Assembly: GCA_026826555.1 (NCBI GenBank)
Contig: JAKSZT010053764.1
Span: 17,451,555-17,515,554 of the forward strand
Direction of reading: 5' to 3'
DNA length: 64,000 nt
From: Tolypeutes matacus
Taxonomy: Eukaryota; Chordata; Mammalia; Cingulata; Chlamyphoridae
Positions 33,871-45,601 of the stretch are shown here, in pieces (the first letter of the stretch is position 1; each line of letters starts with the position of its first letter). The notes below the pieces were generated by a model, which ran no database searches, had not been told where the DNA came from, and saw only the letters and a list, made by a program, of their open reading frames with translations. Made by a program: the position numbers and the translations under genes.

Positions 33871-34409
33871 TTTTTATTGTGTTGTCATTAAAAGGTTAAT
33901 ACTGCCTCTCTGTTAGGCAGTGATAAGATGGCACAAGGCTGTGGCTCAAGAGTTGAGTTGTTCAGGCTCAGGCTGCTGAGCCATAGATACTCTGGAAGCC
34001 AGAAAAATGTTTCTTTCTCATCCAGGCCCAGGGCTTGGCACACAGGTGAGGGTCTTGTGATTCTACCAATACCATGGTGAATCCTATCGTTTCCCACACT
34101 TTCTTCTTCATATGGGCAGTCTTGATAACAGGAGATGAGGCTGTGCTATTGATTTCTTTGTACATTCTTTTCCAAATGGACTCCTGGATTATCTAACTTT
34201 GTGCAGCAACTGGGCCCTTTGTGCTTATAAGCTCAGAAATCTTTTCTGGAGTCACTAGTCCAGGCTTAGAACTCTTGGGGCATACTTGCATTCTAGAGGC
34301 AAAATAGGAGTTAAGGATGTAGGTTATACCTTTGAGGACTTGTTGCATAGAGAGTGTTCAGGCAAGTATGTGGCCAGCTGATTAGCTGCTGGGTGAGGCC
34401 CAGGGGTAG
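33871..34409 (+). other. Intron, nothing recognised
   Basis: Unique-looking intron. No gene or repeat recognised. Confidence 0.4.
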
Positions 34410-34850
34410 TGCAAAGAAGGTGGGCTCTGCAGTCAGGATTTCAAATCCCTGGCTCAACCACTGTGAGACCTTGGGCAACCTGTTTATTTAACCTCTCTGA
34501 GCCTGTTCTTTTATGTGTAAAACAGAGGTAAAACTGTCTGCTCTTGGGGAAGCGGCTGTGGCTCAATCAGTAGGGCTCCCGTTTACCATATGGGAGGCCC
34601 CGGGTTCGGTTCCCGAGGCCTCCTGGTGAAGGCAAGCCCGCCCGCACGGCGTGGTTAGCTGACCCAGTGAGCACAAGCAGCAAGGGGGGGGATAAATGAA
34701 TAAATAAATAAAATCTTTAAAAAAAAAAAAATAATAAAAATAAATAAAACTGTCTGCTCTGCAGGCTGTGTGAAGTCTAAAACTACTAGATCATGCATGC
34801 TAAAGCCGCGTACAGTGCCTGGCACATGTAGAAAGCATGCAGTGCCTGTC
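34410..34850 (+). mobile_element. MIR SINE interrupted by a DAS-III SINE
   Basis: MIR left part (GTGAGACCTTGGGCAACCTG; TATGTGTAAAACAGAGGTAA) resumes at 34761 and ends with CAGTGCCTGGCACATGTAG. The DAS-III occupies 34545-34744. Confidence 0.8.
34545..34744 (+). mobile_element. DAS-III SINE
   Basis: Sense copy with tRNA-like head, B box GGTTCGGTTCC, GC-rich body and ATAAATAAA tail. A perfect 16-bp target duplication TAAAACTGTCTGCTCT lies at 34529-34544 and 34745-34760. Confidence 0.93.
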
Positions 34851-35255
34851 AGGTTCCTTTCTCTCAAGGCTTTAGCTGAATGAAAATCCTTTTTGGAGGT
34901 ACCTGGAGTATAAGTTACATAAGCTATATAAATGAATATTAACTATTAGAAACTGGAGGGAGAAACTGCTATGGGCTTGTCTGGAGGAATTAGGATGAAG
35001 CCATTTTATAGACAGGTAGGATTTGAATGGGAAAAGAAGAAAGGAAACACACCCCCTAGGGCAAGGAGAGCTTGGCTAAAGGATCTTCTCTGGGGGAGAG
35101 CAGAGCAGGGGGCTCATGCTCAGAGAGGAACAGGTGAGTCGCTGGGGTCAAATGGAAACAGTGTTAACTTAATCCAATTCAGATTCCTGCCCGTTTTGCC
35201 ATTTACAAGCTGTGTGACCTTAGGAAAATTGCTTGGTGTCTAAGCTTCAGTTTAC

Positions 35256-35895
35256 AAAAAAAATTATTTTAAAAATTACCATACAATAAGGTGGGCATTT
35301 TTGATGTATAGGTTTATGAATTTTAACATATGTACAGATTTTTTTCTTTCTTGAGGTACTGGGGTCAGAGATTGAACCCAGGACCTTGTATGTGGGAAGC
35401 TGGTGCTCAACCATTGAGCAATATTGGCTCCCTTGAGTTGTTTTTTTGCCTTTGTTTGTTTGTTGTTTGCTTTTGTTTTTAGGAGGCACTGGAAACCAAA
35501 CCCAGGACCTCCCACAGGCGCTCAACAGCTTGAGTCACATCCACTCCCCATATATACAGATTTTTTAAACCACCACCATGTTCAGGAATTTTGATGATGC
35601 CCAGCCAAATCTCCCTCATTTTCTGTTTTTATAGGCACATCCTCCCCGCATTCCTAGCCACTGATCTGTTATTGTTTTGTGTCTTTGAGAATGTCTTATA
35701 AATAGAATCATGCAGTATGTAACCTTCGGACACTGGCTTCTTTAACTCAGCACAATGCCTTTGAGATTCATCCAAGTAATTGTGTAAAACAATAGTTCAT
35801 TCCTTTTTATTGCTGATTAGATCCATTATGTAGGTATACCACATTTGTTCATTTAATTGACATACATTTGGGTTGTTTCCAGTTTTTGTCCATTT
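35256..35895 (-). mobile_element. L1 3' fragment, antisense, carrying a dimeric SINE
   Basis: Antisense L1-type 3' sequence (CATATGTACAGATTTTT, TCTTATAAATAGAATCATGC, TACATTTGGGTTGTTTCC) inserted in a MIR and itself interrupted at 35345-35550. Confidence 0.7.
35345..35550 (-). mobile_element. Dimeric tRNA-type SINE
   Basis: Two tRNA-like monomers separated by a T-rich linker with TTTGTTTGTTTGTTG. Target duplication TAT(G/A)TACAGATTTTTT at 35329-35344 and 35551-35566, with one mismatch. Confidence 0.88.
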
Positions 35896-36149
35896 TTCAG
35901 TTTTATCATCTGTAAAATGGAATGATGGAATAATTGTACTTACCTCATAGGATTATGAGAATTAAATGGGATGGTAGTTTTTAGCACATAGCATAGTGTC
36001 TGGGGTCATGAGCTCTCACAGAATGTTAGTTGCTATTTCTATTGTAGGACTTGAGCATTGGGAAACAAATATTTTTATTTGTGGCAGGTCACTGACATGA
36101 TGAAAGATGTGCTTCATTATTTGGCAGCAATGTGCAAGATAGATTTTGG

Positions 36150-36720
36150 GAGTTAGAATGAGCAGAGATAACCCTTAGAAGTTATTGTAATAGTTAAAGC
36201 AAAAGATAAGGATTTTAATGAAGGTAGGAGGCAATATAAACAGTGGTTTGGGATAGATAAAAATGAGTTAACATGTCAGAAGAATCAGTAGGACTTGGTG
36301 ACAGGATCTGTTTGATGATGGAGAAGGTGTAGAAGGCAACTCTGAAGGCTTGAGCCCGGGTAACGGAAGAATTACAGTATCACTGGTGGAGACAATGACA
36401 ATGTGAGGAAACCCCTGTGGGGAGTGACAAGTCTGACTTTAGCCATAATGACACTAAATGGACGGATGACAGCAGTGTGTAAATGTTCCTTGTGGCTGGA
36501 GAATGAGCCTTGGTAGCCATCTCTCTGGGAGAGAGAATTGAAGCCATGACAGTTGAAAGGGTGTGTAGAGGGCCAAGAAATGAGCCAAGGAAAGTGCCCA
36601 CAACTGGGGGATGGCTGGGTAAGAGGGTCCATTTTTTGTTGTCCCAACAACAAAACCATTAGGAAAGAGAGGGCTGCCAACATGGTAGAGAGGAAAAAAC
36701 AGTGGTTAGGCACAAGGAAA
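36150..36720 (-). mobile_element. Diverged L2-like sequence, antisense
   Basis: GTAATAGTTAAAGCAAAAGA, AGTAGGACTTGGTGACAGG and the following purine-rich text resemble the antisense 5' part of L2. Borders and assignment are weak. Confidence 0.4.
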
Positions 36721-36769
36721 GCATAAAGGAAGCTTCTAAGAAAGAAGAATTAATAGATGGTTTGTACAA

Positions 36770-38370
36770 TATACATGCACACTGTACTGTACTTTGCATT
36801 TTTCACTTGATGCACCTTAGAGATTTTGCCACATCAACATGTAGAACTGCTCATTCTTGTAAGTGCCTGCATAGTATTCCATTGTGAGGAGGTCTTATAA
36901 TTTATTTAATCAGTGTTCTATGGGTATTTGCTTTATCTTCAATTTTTTGATATTATAAATAAAGCTGTAATTAAGAATTTACTAAATAGATCATTTAGTA
37001 TATATTTATCTGTAGAATAAATACCTAAAAACGAAAATTTCTGGGGCCAAGGGTATACACATTTCAAAATGTGGTAGATTGCTCTCCATAGAAAAAAATA
37101 CCATTTTATTCTCTACCAGAATGTGCAAGTGCTTCCCATCCCCTTTGATATAATGTATTATAAAATATTTTAGTGTTTGCCAATCAGAGTGGTGAAAAAT
37201 AGCACAGTTTTAATTTATCACAGTTTAATTTATCAATGAAAATTGGAATTGATTTACATTTTTAATTTTGAGTGAGAGGCATATATTTAAGACCTACTTA
37301 TATTCCCTTTACTGGTGAAATGTCTTTGCTAATATTCATTGGGTATTTGTCTTTTTCTAATCACTTTGAAGAAGCTTTTTATATAGTGGGGAAGCTAGCT
37401 TTTTGTTTTATGAGTTGCAAATATTTTTCCCACTTTGTGGGGTTTTGGGCTATGCAGATTTTTTAATTTTCATGTTTTTATAGTGATCCACATTTTCTAT
37501 GACTATATTTTATATCATACATCTTCACTTGAAGATTATAAAAAGTGTTTCAGGATTTTTTCTAGGGCTTGTGTGATTTTATTTTTTAATGTTTAAAACT
37601 TCAGACCATTTACAGTTTATTTTTGGTGCAAAGTAAAAGGCATAGAGTCAACCCTATTTTTTTTTTTTCAGATAGCTATTTTGTTGTCCCACACGAATTA
37701 TTGAATTACTCATCTTTTCCTGCTAATTAAAAATGCATTTATCATATACTAAATCTCCATGTATAGTGGATCGAATGACTTAATCTCTGCTCTATTCCAT
37801 TAATTCGTGTGCTAGAACCATACTGTTTTAATTATTGAGCTTTATAAAAGGCTTTCTATGTGGTGGAGATGGTCCTCTCCCTCCCCCCAATTTCTTCTTT
37901 TTCAAAACTTTCCTGCTCTTCTTGTTTTTTTGTTTTTCCATTTGAATATAATCAGCTTGTCTAAACCCCTCTCCCTAGCCCTACCAAACAATTGCATTAT
38001 TATTGCATTAAATTTATACATTAACCTAAGGAGAATTGACCTCTATGATGTTGACAATTCTTAACCAAAAACATGGTATTTTCCATTTGTTCAGGTTTTT
38101 TTTTTTTTTTTTTTCCGCCCCTTAGGAGCAGTTTTCTTCATATAGCTCTTTAGCACTTCTTGTTATATTTAGTCCTAGGTATTTTATTTTTTGTTGCTAT
38201 TGGAAATAAGATCTTTTCTTCCCCCTGTGTCTTCTGCTTGTTGTTTGTTTATATATTAAGATTATTGATTTTTGTGTATTAATTTTCTAATTAGCTACTG
38301 TTCTGAATTCTCTTGATGTATATAATTTTTTGGGTTGATTTTCTTGTTTTCAGTCCTTATGTCACTCTTC
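36770..38370 (-). mobile_element. Old L1 fragment, antisense
   Basis: Typical antisense L1 ORF2 3' text in order (TAGTATTCCATTGTGAGG, AATAAAGCTGTAATTAAG, GGGGCCAAGGGTATACACAT, TTCAGACCATTTACAG, CCTAGGTATTTTATTTTTTG). Heavily diverged. Confidence 0.6.
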
Positions 38371-38900
38371 TTAAGTGTTCTGTCCTAGGGAGAGTGTTCA
38401 GTGAACTTAGCGTGGGTCCCATGCCAGCCCCTGGCCATTTACAGTAAGATTCTATTTGGTGGGAGAGCAGTATGGGTGGGAGCTGTGCAAAGACAGCAGA
38501 TGTCCACTGCTGAAGCATTTGGGATCAAGTAGATTGGAGTTCTATAGCAGAAAGCAATGAGTGTAGTAAGTAGAACATTCTGAAAGCGGGCTTTGACCAG
38601 AGGCCGCATATAGGGCTATCCCCCAGGTTCAAATTGAAAAGAACATTAACCCCCTCCCCCAAACTCCAAAACAGTGTAAAGGGAAGTGATGGCAGGAGCT
38701 CTTGAAATATATTACTTTCTATTTTATATCCGTCAAAAGTTAGATGATTGTAGCATGAGATTTCAGTGATAGTCTTGTTAATCTACCAGGACCTTTCCTC
38801 ATTCTTGTTGGAGCTAAGTGGTTCATTGTCACCCACTATGTTGAGCATTGGTAAGGCAGGGTGGAAAAATAGGAGCCAGGAGGCAAAGGAAAGTCTGACA
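38371..38900 (+). other. Intron, nothing recognised
   Basis: Unique-looking intron sequence. No gene or repeat recognised. Confidence 0.4.
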
Positions 38901-38904
38901 CTGA

Positions 38905-39180
38905 TTGCTGTACAATAAGCCATCCCCAAATTCAGTGGCTTAACACAACACTGACTGTGGTCTGGCTGGGAGTCTGCTGATCAAGGCTGAGCTTAGCTGG
39001 GCAGCTCTGCATCAAGCTGCCACGGTTGTAGCTGGGCTTAGCTCCCTGCTGTGGGTTGGGCTCAGGGCTGCTCCAGGTGTGTTCATCCTGGACCCAGGCT
39101 GGACAGCAGGAGCTATATGGGAGAAGTTCTTCTCAGAGCAGTGACAGATATTGAAGAGAGCAAGCCCCATTGCACAAGCA
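38905..39180 (-). mobile_element. Old interspersed repeat, family uncertain
   Basis: CATCCCCAAATTCAGTGGCT followed by repeated GGCTGGGAGT/GAGCTTAGCTGGGCAGCT text matches a common ancient mammalian repeat that I cannot assign confidently to a DNA-transposon or LTR family. Confidence 0.45.
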
Positions 39181-39204
39181 CATTTCTAGCCTTTGTTTGT
39201 ATCA

Positions 39205-39425
39205 TGACTGCCAAGTCATGGGTTAAAATACTAGCTGTGTCATTATTGGCTGGGCAAGTTACTTAAACTCTCTGTGTCTTAATTTACTCATCTACAAAAA
39301 TAGGAGACTATTAGGACCGACCTCTTGAGGTTGTGAGGATTGGATGAGTTAATGTGTGCAAAGTACTTAGGACAAGGCATGGTATATGGTACATAGTACA
39401 TAAATGCTAGTTATTCTTATTAAGT
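39205..39425 (+). mobile_element. MIR SINE
   Basis: GGGCAAGTTACTTAAACTC, TTTACTCATCTACAAAAAT, GGTTGTGAGGATTGGATGAG and ATAAATGCTAGTTATTC follow MIR order. Confidence 0.85.
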
Positions 39426-39561
39426 ATATATTTTAGATAATGCATGTAGATTATGCCAACCACACAGAAGAGCAGTTAGGTTCTTGTATGATTTTAGAGG
39501 GTAAAGAAACTGTTTCCAGTAGTTTTACTTCTTTTTATGCTGTTTTTATTTTATTTTTTAG

Positions 39562-39639
39562 GGCATTGCTCCCAAAATAGAATTTTCTACAAGGACAGCC
39601 ATCAGAGAACGTGTATTTCTGCATAGAAACAGATTTCAT
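39562..39639 (+). CDS. SPATA6L: SPATA6L coding exon 6
   Basis: A 78-nt, phase 0-0 exon encoding GIAPKIEFSTRTAIRE followed by RVFLHRNRFH. Acceptor TTATTTTTTAG|GGC, donor CAT|GTAAGT (consensus). This closes the SPATA6-type N-terminal domain. Where I recall Cys in the human protein (IREC) the window has Arg (IRER). Confidence 0.95.
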
Positions 39640-40600
39640 GTAAGTATAATTGAGAAGCCAGTGATAGAAATAAGAATTTTACCCACAAATTTAAAGGATT
39701 TCAGCTCAAACTTAGTTTACCAAGTTTAGATGGAATTGTGCACAGAAACCTGGAAACTTTTTGCTAGGTTTGAATTTCTATATTCAAACTATTTGCTCAG
39801 CCTGACTATCACTTTAGAGTCAGTATGTTTGGCATGTATTCAGCATGGTGTGGTGTATGGAGCAGGGTGACACAGACAAGTTTGACCCAAGTAGGTTGGT
39901 TACCTCTTTTGTTGTTCTTGTTCCATGACTTCTACTGTTGCTCTGATGTACAATCATGTTTCCTCCTTTCTTTTGCTGAGGCTGAAGCTTAAGGGTGAAT
40001 TTGTGGTCCATCTTTGGTAACAGTGCAGGGTCTTAGCCCATCCATGTGGACTACTACCATTTTATGGTCTTGTTCAACCCTAATTTCCCATTTACCCTGA
40101 TTTCTTTCTGTATTTCTTTTGCCTTATTGTCCATAATTTTATAGCCATTTAAAATCTTTTCTAGAACAAGATGGAGGATGAATGAGTGAATGTAATGAAT
40201 GAAAATACTTTTGAAACAAGGTAGAGTAAAATTAATATTGAAACAAAATGCTTGTTATCCCAAATCATGCCTGAGGTCCTGGAAAATACCTTGAAAATCA
40301 AGGCCATGGATTAAGGGGTACCAAATGAGAAAAGAGTATTAATCTCTGCAAATCCATCAGTCCTCTGGGTGTAGTAACTCATATAACAGTACATCAATTA
40401 TTAATTTTAAGAAAGGTATCAACTGCATTTTAGTTTCTTCTTATTCTCTTTCTGTTTTTACTAATCTCTCTAATCTGTGTACATGGCTATTTTTTAGGTC
40501 TTTCTTTTTCTTCCATTCTACCACTTTAATCTTGTTTTAAACTTCTAATGTAAGTCTTCCTTTAAGTGTTAACTTTCTAAAATAATAACTTTGTTTTTTT
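39640..40600 (+). other. Intron, nothing recognised
   Basis: Unique-looking intron sequence with no gene and no nameable repeat. Confidence 0.4.
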
Positions 40601-40609
40601 TTCTTATAA

Positions 40610-40760
40610 CAAAAGTATCACATTCATTTTAGAAAATTAGAAAATACAGATAAGCAAAAAGAACAAAATAAAAATAAAACTTACTAGTAATTCCTACCAT
40701 CTAGAGATGAGCATGACTAATTTTTTTTTCATGTATATCATTCTGCCCATCCATTTATCT
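40610..40760 (-). mobile_element. Old interspersed repeat, left part, split by the sense L1
   Basis: TAGAAAATTAGAAAATACAG and AATTCCTACCATCTAGAG are typical of an ancient repeat. It resumes at 47456 (GTCATACTGCACTTACTATT), right after the L1 target duplication. Confidence 0.55.
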
Positions 40761-41493
40761 AAAAATATTGGGAACATGACCAGAATTGTGGTAAGATAAC
40801 ATCGCATAAACAGGCAGAGTTCAATGCTCTCACAAAAACAGCAGAGAAAGAACCAAAAGTTGTCCAAGGAACCTGCTTTGGGGGTCAGCAGACCAGGACA
40901 GTGCTACACAGCTCCCAGGAGGATGAGGGACAGAGAGACGAAGAAGCTGAAACAACAAATATGAGTTACAAGATCCGGCTGCCTCCGGCAGCAGCCAGGA
41001 AGGTCTCCCATCCCTCACCCCCCAAGATATTAAGCTGGGGTGTAAAACCTCTGGCTCACTGCAACTGACTGAGAGGGGAACAGACATCTTCCTTCCTGTC
41101 AGCTATTTCAAGGGAAAAGGGAGGGGGAGTCTGGGGACTTTTCTTCAGTGAATTTGGCCAGTAGAGCCTGCTTTGAATCTCTAATCTGGAGATTCAACAC
41201 AGGAACACAGAAAAGCCCAGACTGAAACACCTCTGTGGAAAGATGCACTGACGAGTGCTGTCTGCTGTCTGGTCTGGAAATTGCATGGACAAACAGTGTT
41301 CTCTTTTCTATCTGTATTCTAACCCCTGGGAGAAAATCTGTGCCTCATTAGTGTGTCCCTGGCCTGATTTTGATAACTTACCAGGCAATTTTAAAGACTT
41401 CTAAGTTGAACCAAATATCAAAGAAGAACTGTGGGGAAAAAATGAGCAAGAGAGAGAAACTGGCTGTCAGAGTAAATTCACCAACATATTTAG

Positions 41494-42483
41494 ATGCCTA
41501 GACATCAGCAAAAAATTACAAGCCATACTAGGAAACAGGAAGAGATGGCCCAGCCAAAAGAACTAACCATATATTCTGAAGATATAGGATTTAAGACAAT
41601 CAGTGATAATCACTCAACTCTCCTTAATCACTTCAAAGAATTTAAAGAAAATATCACTAAAGAAATAAAAGATATCAAGAAGACACTGGATGAGCATAAA
41701 GAACAACTTGAAAGCCTGCAAAGAAAAATAACAGACCTTTTGGGAATGAAATGATGGATGAGATTGAAAATACATTAGAGGTACATAAGAGCAGATTTGA
41801 AATGCTTGAAGACAGAATTAGTGATTTCAAAGCCAGAACATCTGAACTGGAATAGACAGGAGAACAGAAAGAGAAGAGAATGGAGAAAACAGAACAGAGT
41901 CTCAGAGACTTGAATGACAATGCAGAACACACAAACATTCACATTATCAGTGTCCCAGAAGGAGAAGAAAATGGAAAAGGGGCAGAAAAAATATTTGAGG
42001 AAATAATGACCAAAAACTTTGCAATCCTTATGAAAGACATAAATATCAATATCCAAGAAGGACAGTATACTCCAAACAAAATAAATCCAAATAGACCTAC
42101 CCTGAGATACCTACTATCAGAATGACAAATATCAAAGATAAAGAGAGGATTCTGAAAGCAAGAAGAGAAAAGCAAAGCATCACATGCAAGGGAAACTTGA
42201 TAAGATTAAGTGCCAAGTGATATGATGTATTTAAGGTACTGAAAGAGGAAAACTGTCAGCCACAATTTTGTATCTGGCAAAACTGTCCCTAAAAAATGAG
42301 GGTGAGTTCAAAGTATTCACAGACAAACACAAACTGATAGAATATGTTAGCATAAAGCCAAAATTACAAGAGATATTAAAGGGAGTGCTGCAGCCTGAAA
42401 GTAAAAAAACAAGAGCGAGAGATTTGGAGAAGAGTTTAGAAATGAAGATTATTAAAGGCGTTAGAAGACAGACAGTAGAATGA
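41494..42483 (+). pseudogene. L1 ORF1 remnant
   Basis: In-order pieces: an N-terminal Lys/Glu-rich coiled-coil part (41494-41754), a middle part with NRPTLRYLLSE (41880-42125) and a C-terminal part with LAKLSLKNEGEFKVF (42268-42483). Stops and frame changes separate them, so no complete ORF1p can be made. Confidence 0.85.
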
Positions 42484-42556
42484 TATGACAACAGAGAGCC
42501 GAAGGATGTAATGAAGTAAGTAATGCCTTTACACTAATAACATTGAATGTTAAGGA

Positions 42557-42839
42557 GGTTCCCAGTGCCTCCTAAAGAGGATGAGCAAGACAGTGAGCTG
42601 ACGTGATGGGCAGGCGTGGCAGGCTGTCACAGCAAGACACACAAGATGAAGAACACAATGAGAGACACAACAAAGCAAGGAATGGCAGCGGCTCAAGTGA
42701 TTAAGTGCCTCCCTCCCATGTCAGAGGTCGCGGGCTCAGTTGCTGGTGCCTCCTAAAGAAACAGGGAAGACAAACAGACACAAAAAGTGCAAACAAAAAG
42801 GGGGTGGGGAGAAATAATTAAATCTAAAAAAAAAAAAAA
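42557..42839 (+). mobile_element. DAS-II-like SINE, 5' truncated, inserted in L1 ORF2
   Basis: Begins within the DAS (GGTTCCCAGTGCCTCCTAAA), then has the GAGACACAACAA-type body, the inner tRNA-like segment and a poly-A tail. L1 ORF2 text breaks off just before it (TLNVK) and resumes after it (RYSMQIITKKRAG) some 60 codons further along, so the L1 lost sequence here. Confidence 0.85.
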
Positions 42840-42840
42840 G

Positions 42841-45567
42841 TGAAAAGTTAGAAAGATATTCCATGCAAATAATAACCAAAAAAAGAGCTGGAGTAATGGT
42901 ACTAATATTGGACAAAATAGATTTCAAATGCAAAAGTGTTATAAGAGATGAAGAAGGTCATTATATATTAATAAAAGAGACAATTCATCAAGAAGAAATT
43001 TTTATGGACCTAACCTGAGTCCCCCAAGGTACATGAGGCACACACTGGCAAAACTGAAGGGAGAAATAGATATCTCTATAATAATAGTTGGAGACTTCAA
43101 TACACCACTCTCAGTATTGGATAGAACATCTGGACAGAAGATAAAGAAACAGAGAACTTGAATAATATGGTAAATGAACTAGACTTAACATATATCTATA
43201 GAGCAATGCACCCCAAAACATCAGGATATACTTTCTTTTCAAGTACTCATGGATCCTTCTCCAAGATAGACCATATGTTGGGTCACAAGACAAGTTTCAG
43301 TAAATTTAAAAGATTGAAATTATATGAAACACTTTCTCTCATTTTAACTGAATGAAACTGGAAATCAGTAATGGATGAAAAAAGGGAAAATTCATAAATA
43401 TATGGAGATGAAACAATACACTCTTAAATAATCGGTGGGTCAAATAAGAAATTGCAAGAGAATTCAGCAAATATCTTGAGACAAATGAAAATGAGAACAC
43501 AACATATCAAAACCTATGAGACACTGCAAAGGCAGTGCTGAGAGGGAAATGTATAGCCCTCAATGCTTTAAAAAGGAAAAAAGAGCTAAAATTGAAGATC
43601 GAACTGCACTCTAGGGGAATTAGAGAAATAACAGCAAACTAATCCCAAACCAAGCCAAAGGAAAGAAATAGTAAAGATCTGAGCAGAAATAAATTAAACA
43701 GAGAGAAAAAAAAATAGAATCAACAAAACCAAAAGTTGGTTCTTTGAGAAGATCAACAAAATCAACAAACCTTAGCTAGACTGACAAAGGAAAAAAGAAA
43801 GAAGATGCAAATAAATAAAATCAGAAATGAGAGGGGGGACATTACTACTGACCCCACAGAAATAAAAGAGATATAAGAGGATATTATGACCAACTGTATG
43901 CTAAAAAACTAGACAATGTAGAGAAGATGAACAAATTCCTAGAAACACACAAACCACCTACACTGACCCTAGAAGAAATAGACCTCAACAAACCAATCAC
44001 AAGTGAAGAGATTGAAACAGTCATCAAAAAACTCACAAAGATGAAAAGCCTGGGACCAGATGGCTTCACAGGTGAATTTTACCAATCATTCAAAAACAAT
44101 CAAACACCAGTCTTGCTCAAGCTCTTCCAAAAAATTGAACAGCAAAGAACACTACCAATCTCATTCTATGAAGCCAACATCACCCTAATACCAAAACCAG
44201 ATAAAGACACTGAAAAAAAAGAAAATCACAGACCAATATCTCTAATAACTATAGACACAAAAATCCTCAACAAAATACTTGCAGACAGAATCCAAAAGCA
44301 CATTAAAAGAATTATACACCACAGTCAAGTAGTTTTTAATCCCACGTATGCAAGGGTGGTTCAAAACAAGAAAATCAATTAGTGTAATAAACCACATTGA
44401 TAAATTGAAGAAGAAAAATCACATGATCCTCTCAATTGATGCAGAAAAGGCATTTGACAAAATACAGCACCCTTTCTTGATAAAAACACTCCAAAAGATA
44501 GGAATAGAAGGAAGCTTCCTCAATATGGTAAAGTACATATATGAAAAAACTACAACTATCATTGGACTCAATGGTGAAAGACTGAAAGCTTTCCCGCTGA
44601 GATCAGGAACAAGACAAATATGCTCACTGTCACCATTGTTATTCAATATTTTGCTAGAGGTTCTAGCCAGAGCAATTAGGCTAAAGAAATAAAAGGCACT
44701 CAAATAGGAAAGGAAGAAGTAAAACTTTCACTATTTGCTGATATGATCCTGTATCTAGAATCTCCTGAAAAATCCAAGCAAAGCAACTAGAACTGATAGA
44801 TGAGTTCAGCAAAGTGGTGGGATACAAGGTTAATATGCAAAAATCAATAGCATTTCTGTACACTTCTGATGTACAATCTGAGGAGGAAATCAGAAAAAAA
44901 ATTCAATTTATAATAATCACTAAAACAATAAAATATTTAGGAATAATCTTAACCAAGGACATAAAGGACCTGTATTCAGAAAACTTCAGAACATTGCTAA
45001 AAGAAACTGAAGAAGACTTAAATAAATGGAAGGACATTCCATATTCATGGATTGGAAGACTAAATATCATTAAGATGTCAATTCTACCCAAACTGATTTA
45101 CAGATTGAATGCAATCCCAATAAAAATTCCAATAGCCTTTTTGGCAGAAGTGGAAAAACCAATTATCAAATTTATTTGGAAGGGTAAGAGACCTCAAACA
45201 GCCAAAAAAATCTTAAAAAAGAATGAAGTTGGAGGACTCTCACTTCTGGACTTTAAAGCATATTACTTAGTTACAGTGATAAAAATTGCATGAGGGAAGC
45301 AGATGTGGCTCAAGCAGTTGGGCGCCCACCTACCACTTGGGATGTCCTAGGCATGTTTCCCAGTGCCTCCTAAAGACGACGAGCAAGACAGCAAGCTGAT
45401 GTGACAGGCTGGCATGGTGAGCTGATGCAACAAGGTGACATAACGAAGAGACACAACAAGGAAACACAATGAGAGACACAACAAGCAGGGAGCGGAGGGG
45501 CTCAAGCCATTGGGTGCCTCCCTCCCACATGGGAGGTCCAGAGTTTGGTTCCCAGTATCTCCTTAAA

Positions 45568-45601
<34 letters not shown>

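Larger units (their letters stand above)
35160..36045 (+). mobile_element. MIR SINE split by an L1 fragment
   Basis: MIR left half at 35160-35255 (AGCTGTGTGACCTTAGG) and right half at 35896-36045 (TTTTATCATCTGTAAAATGG; CTCATAGGATTATGAGAATT). The 640 bp between is antisense L1. Confidence 0.75.

Noticed and set aside
43927..45293. Long plus-strand frames with reverse-transcriptase likeness
   Set aside because: They are pieces of a dead L1 ORF2, in different frames and with a damaged catalytic motif, so they are not listed as genes.
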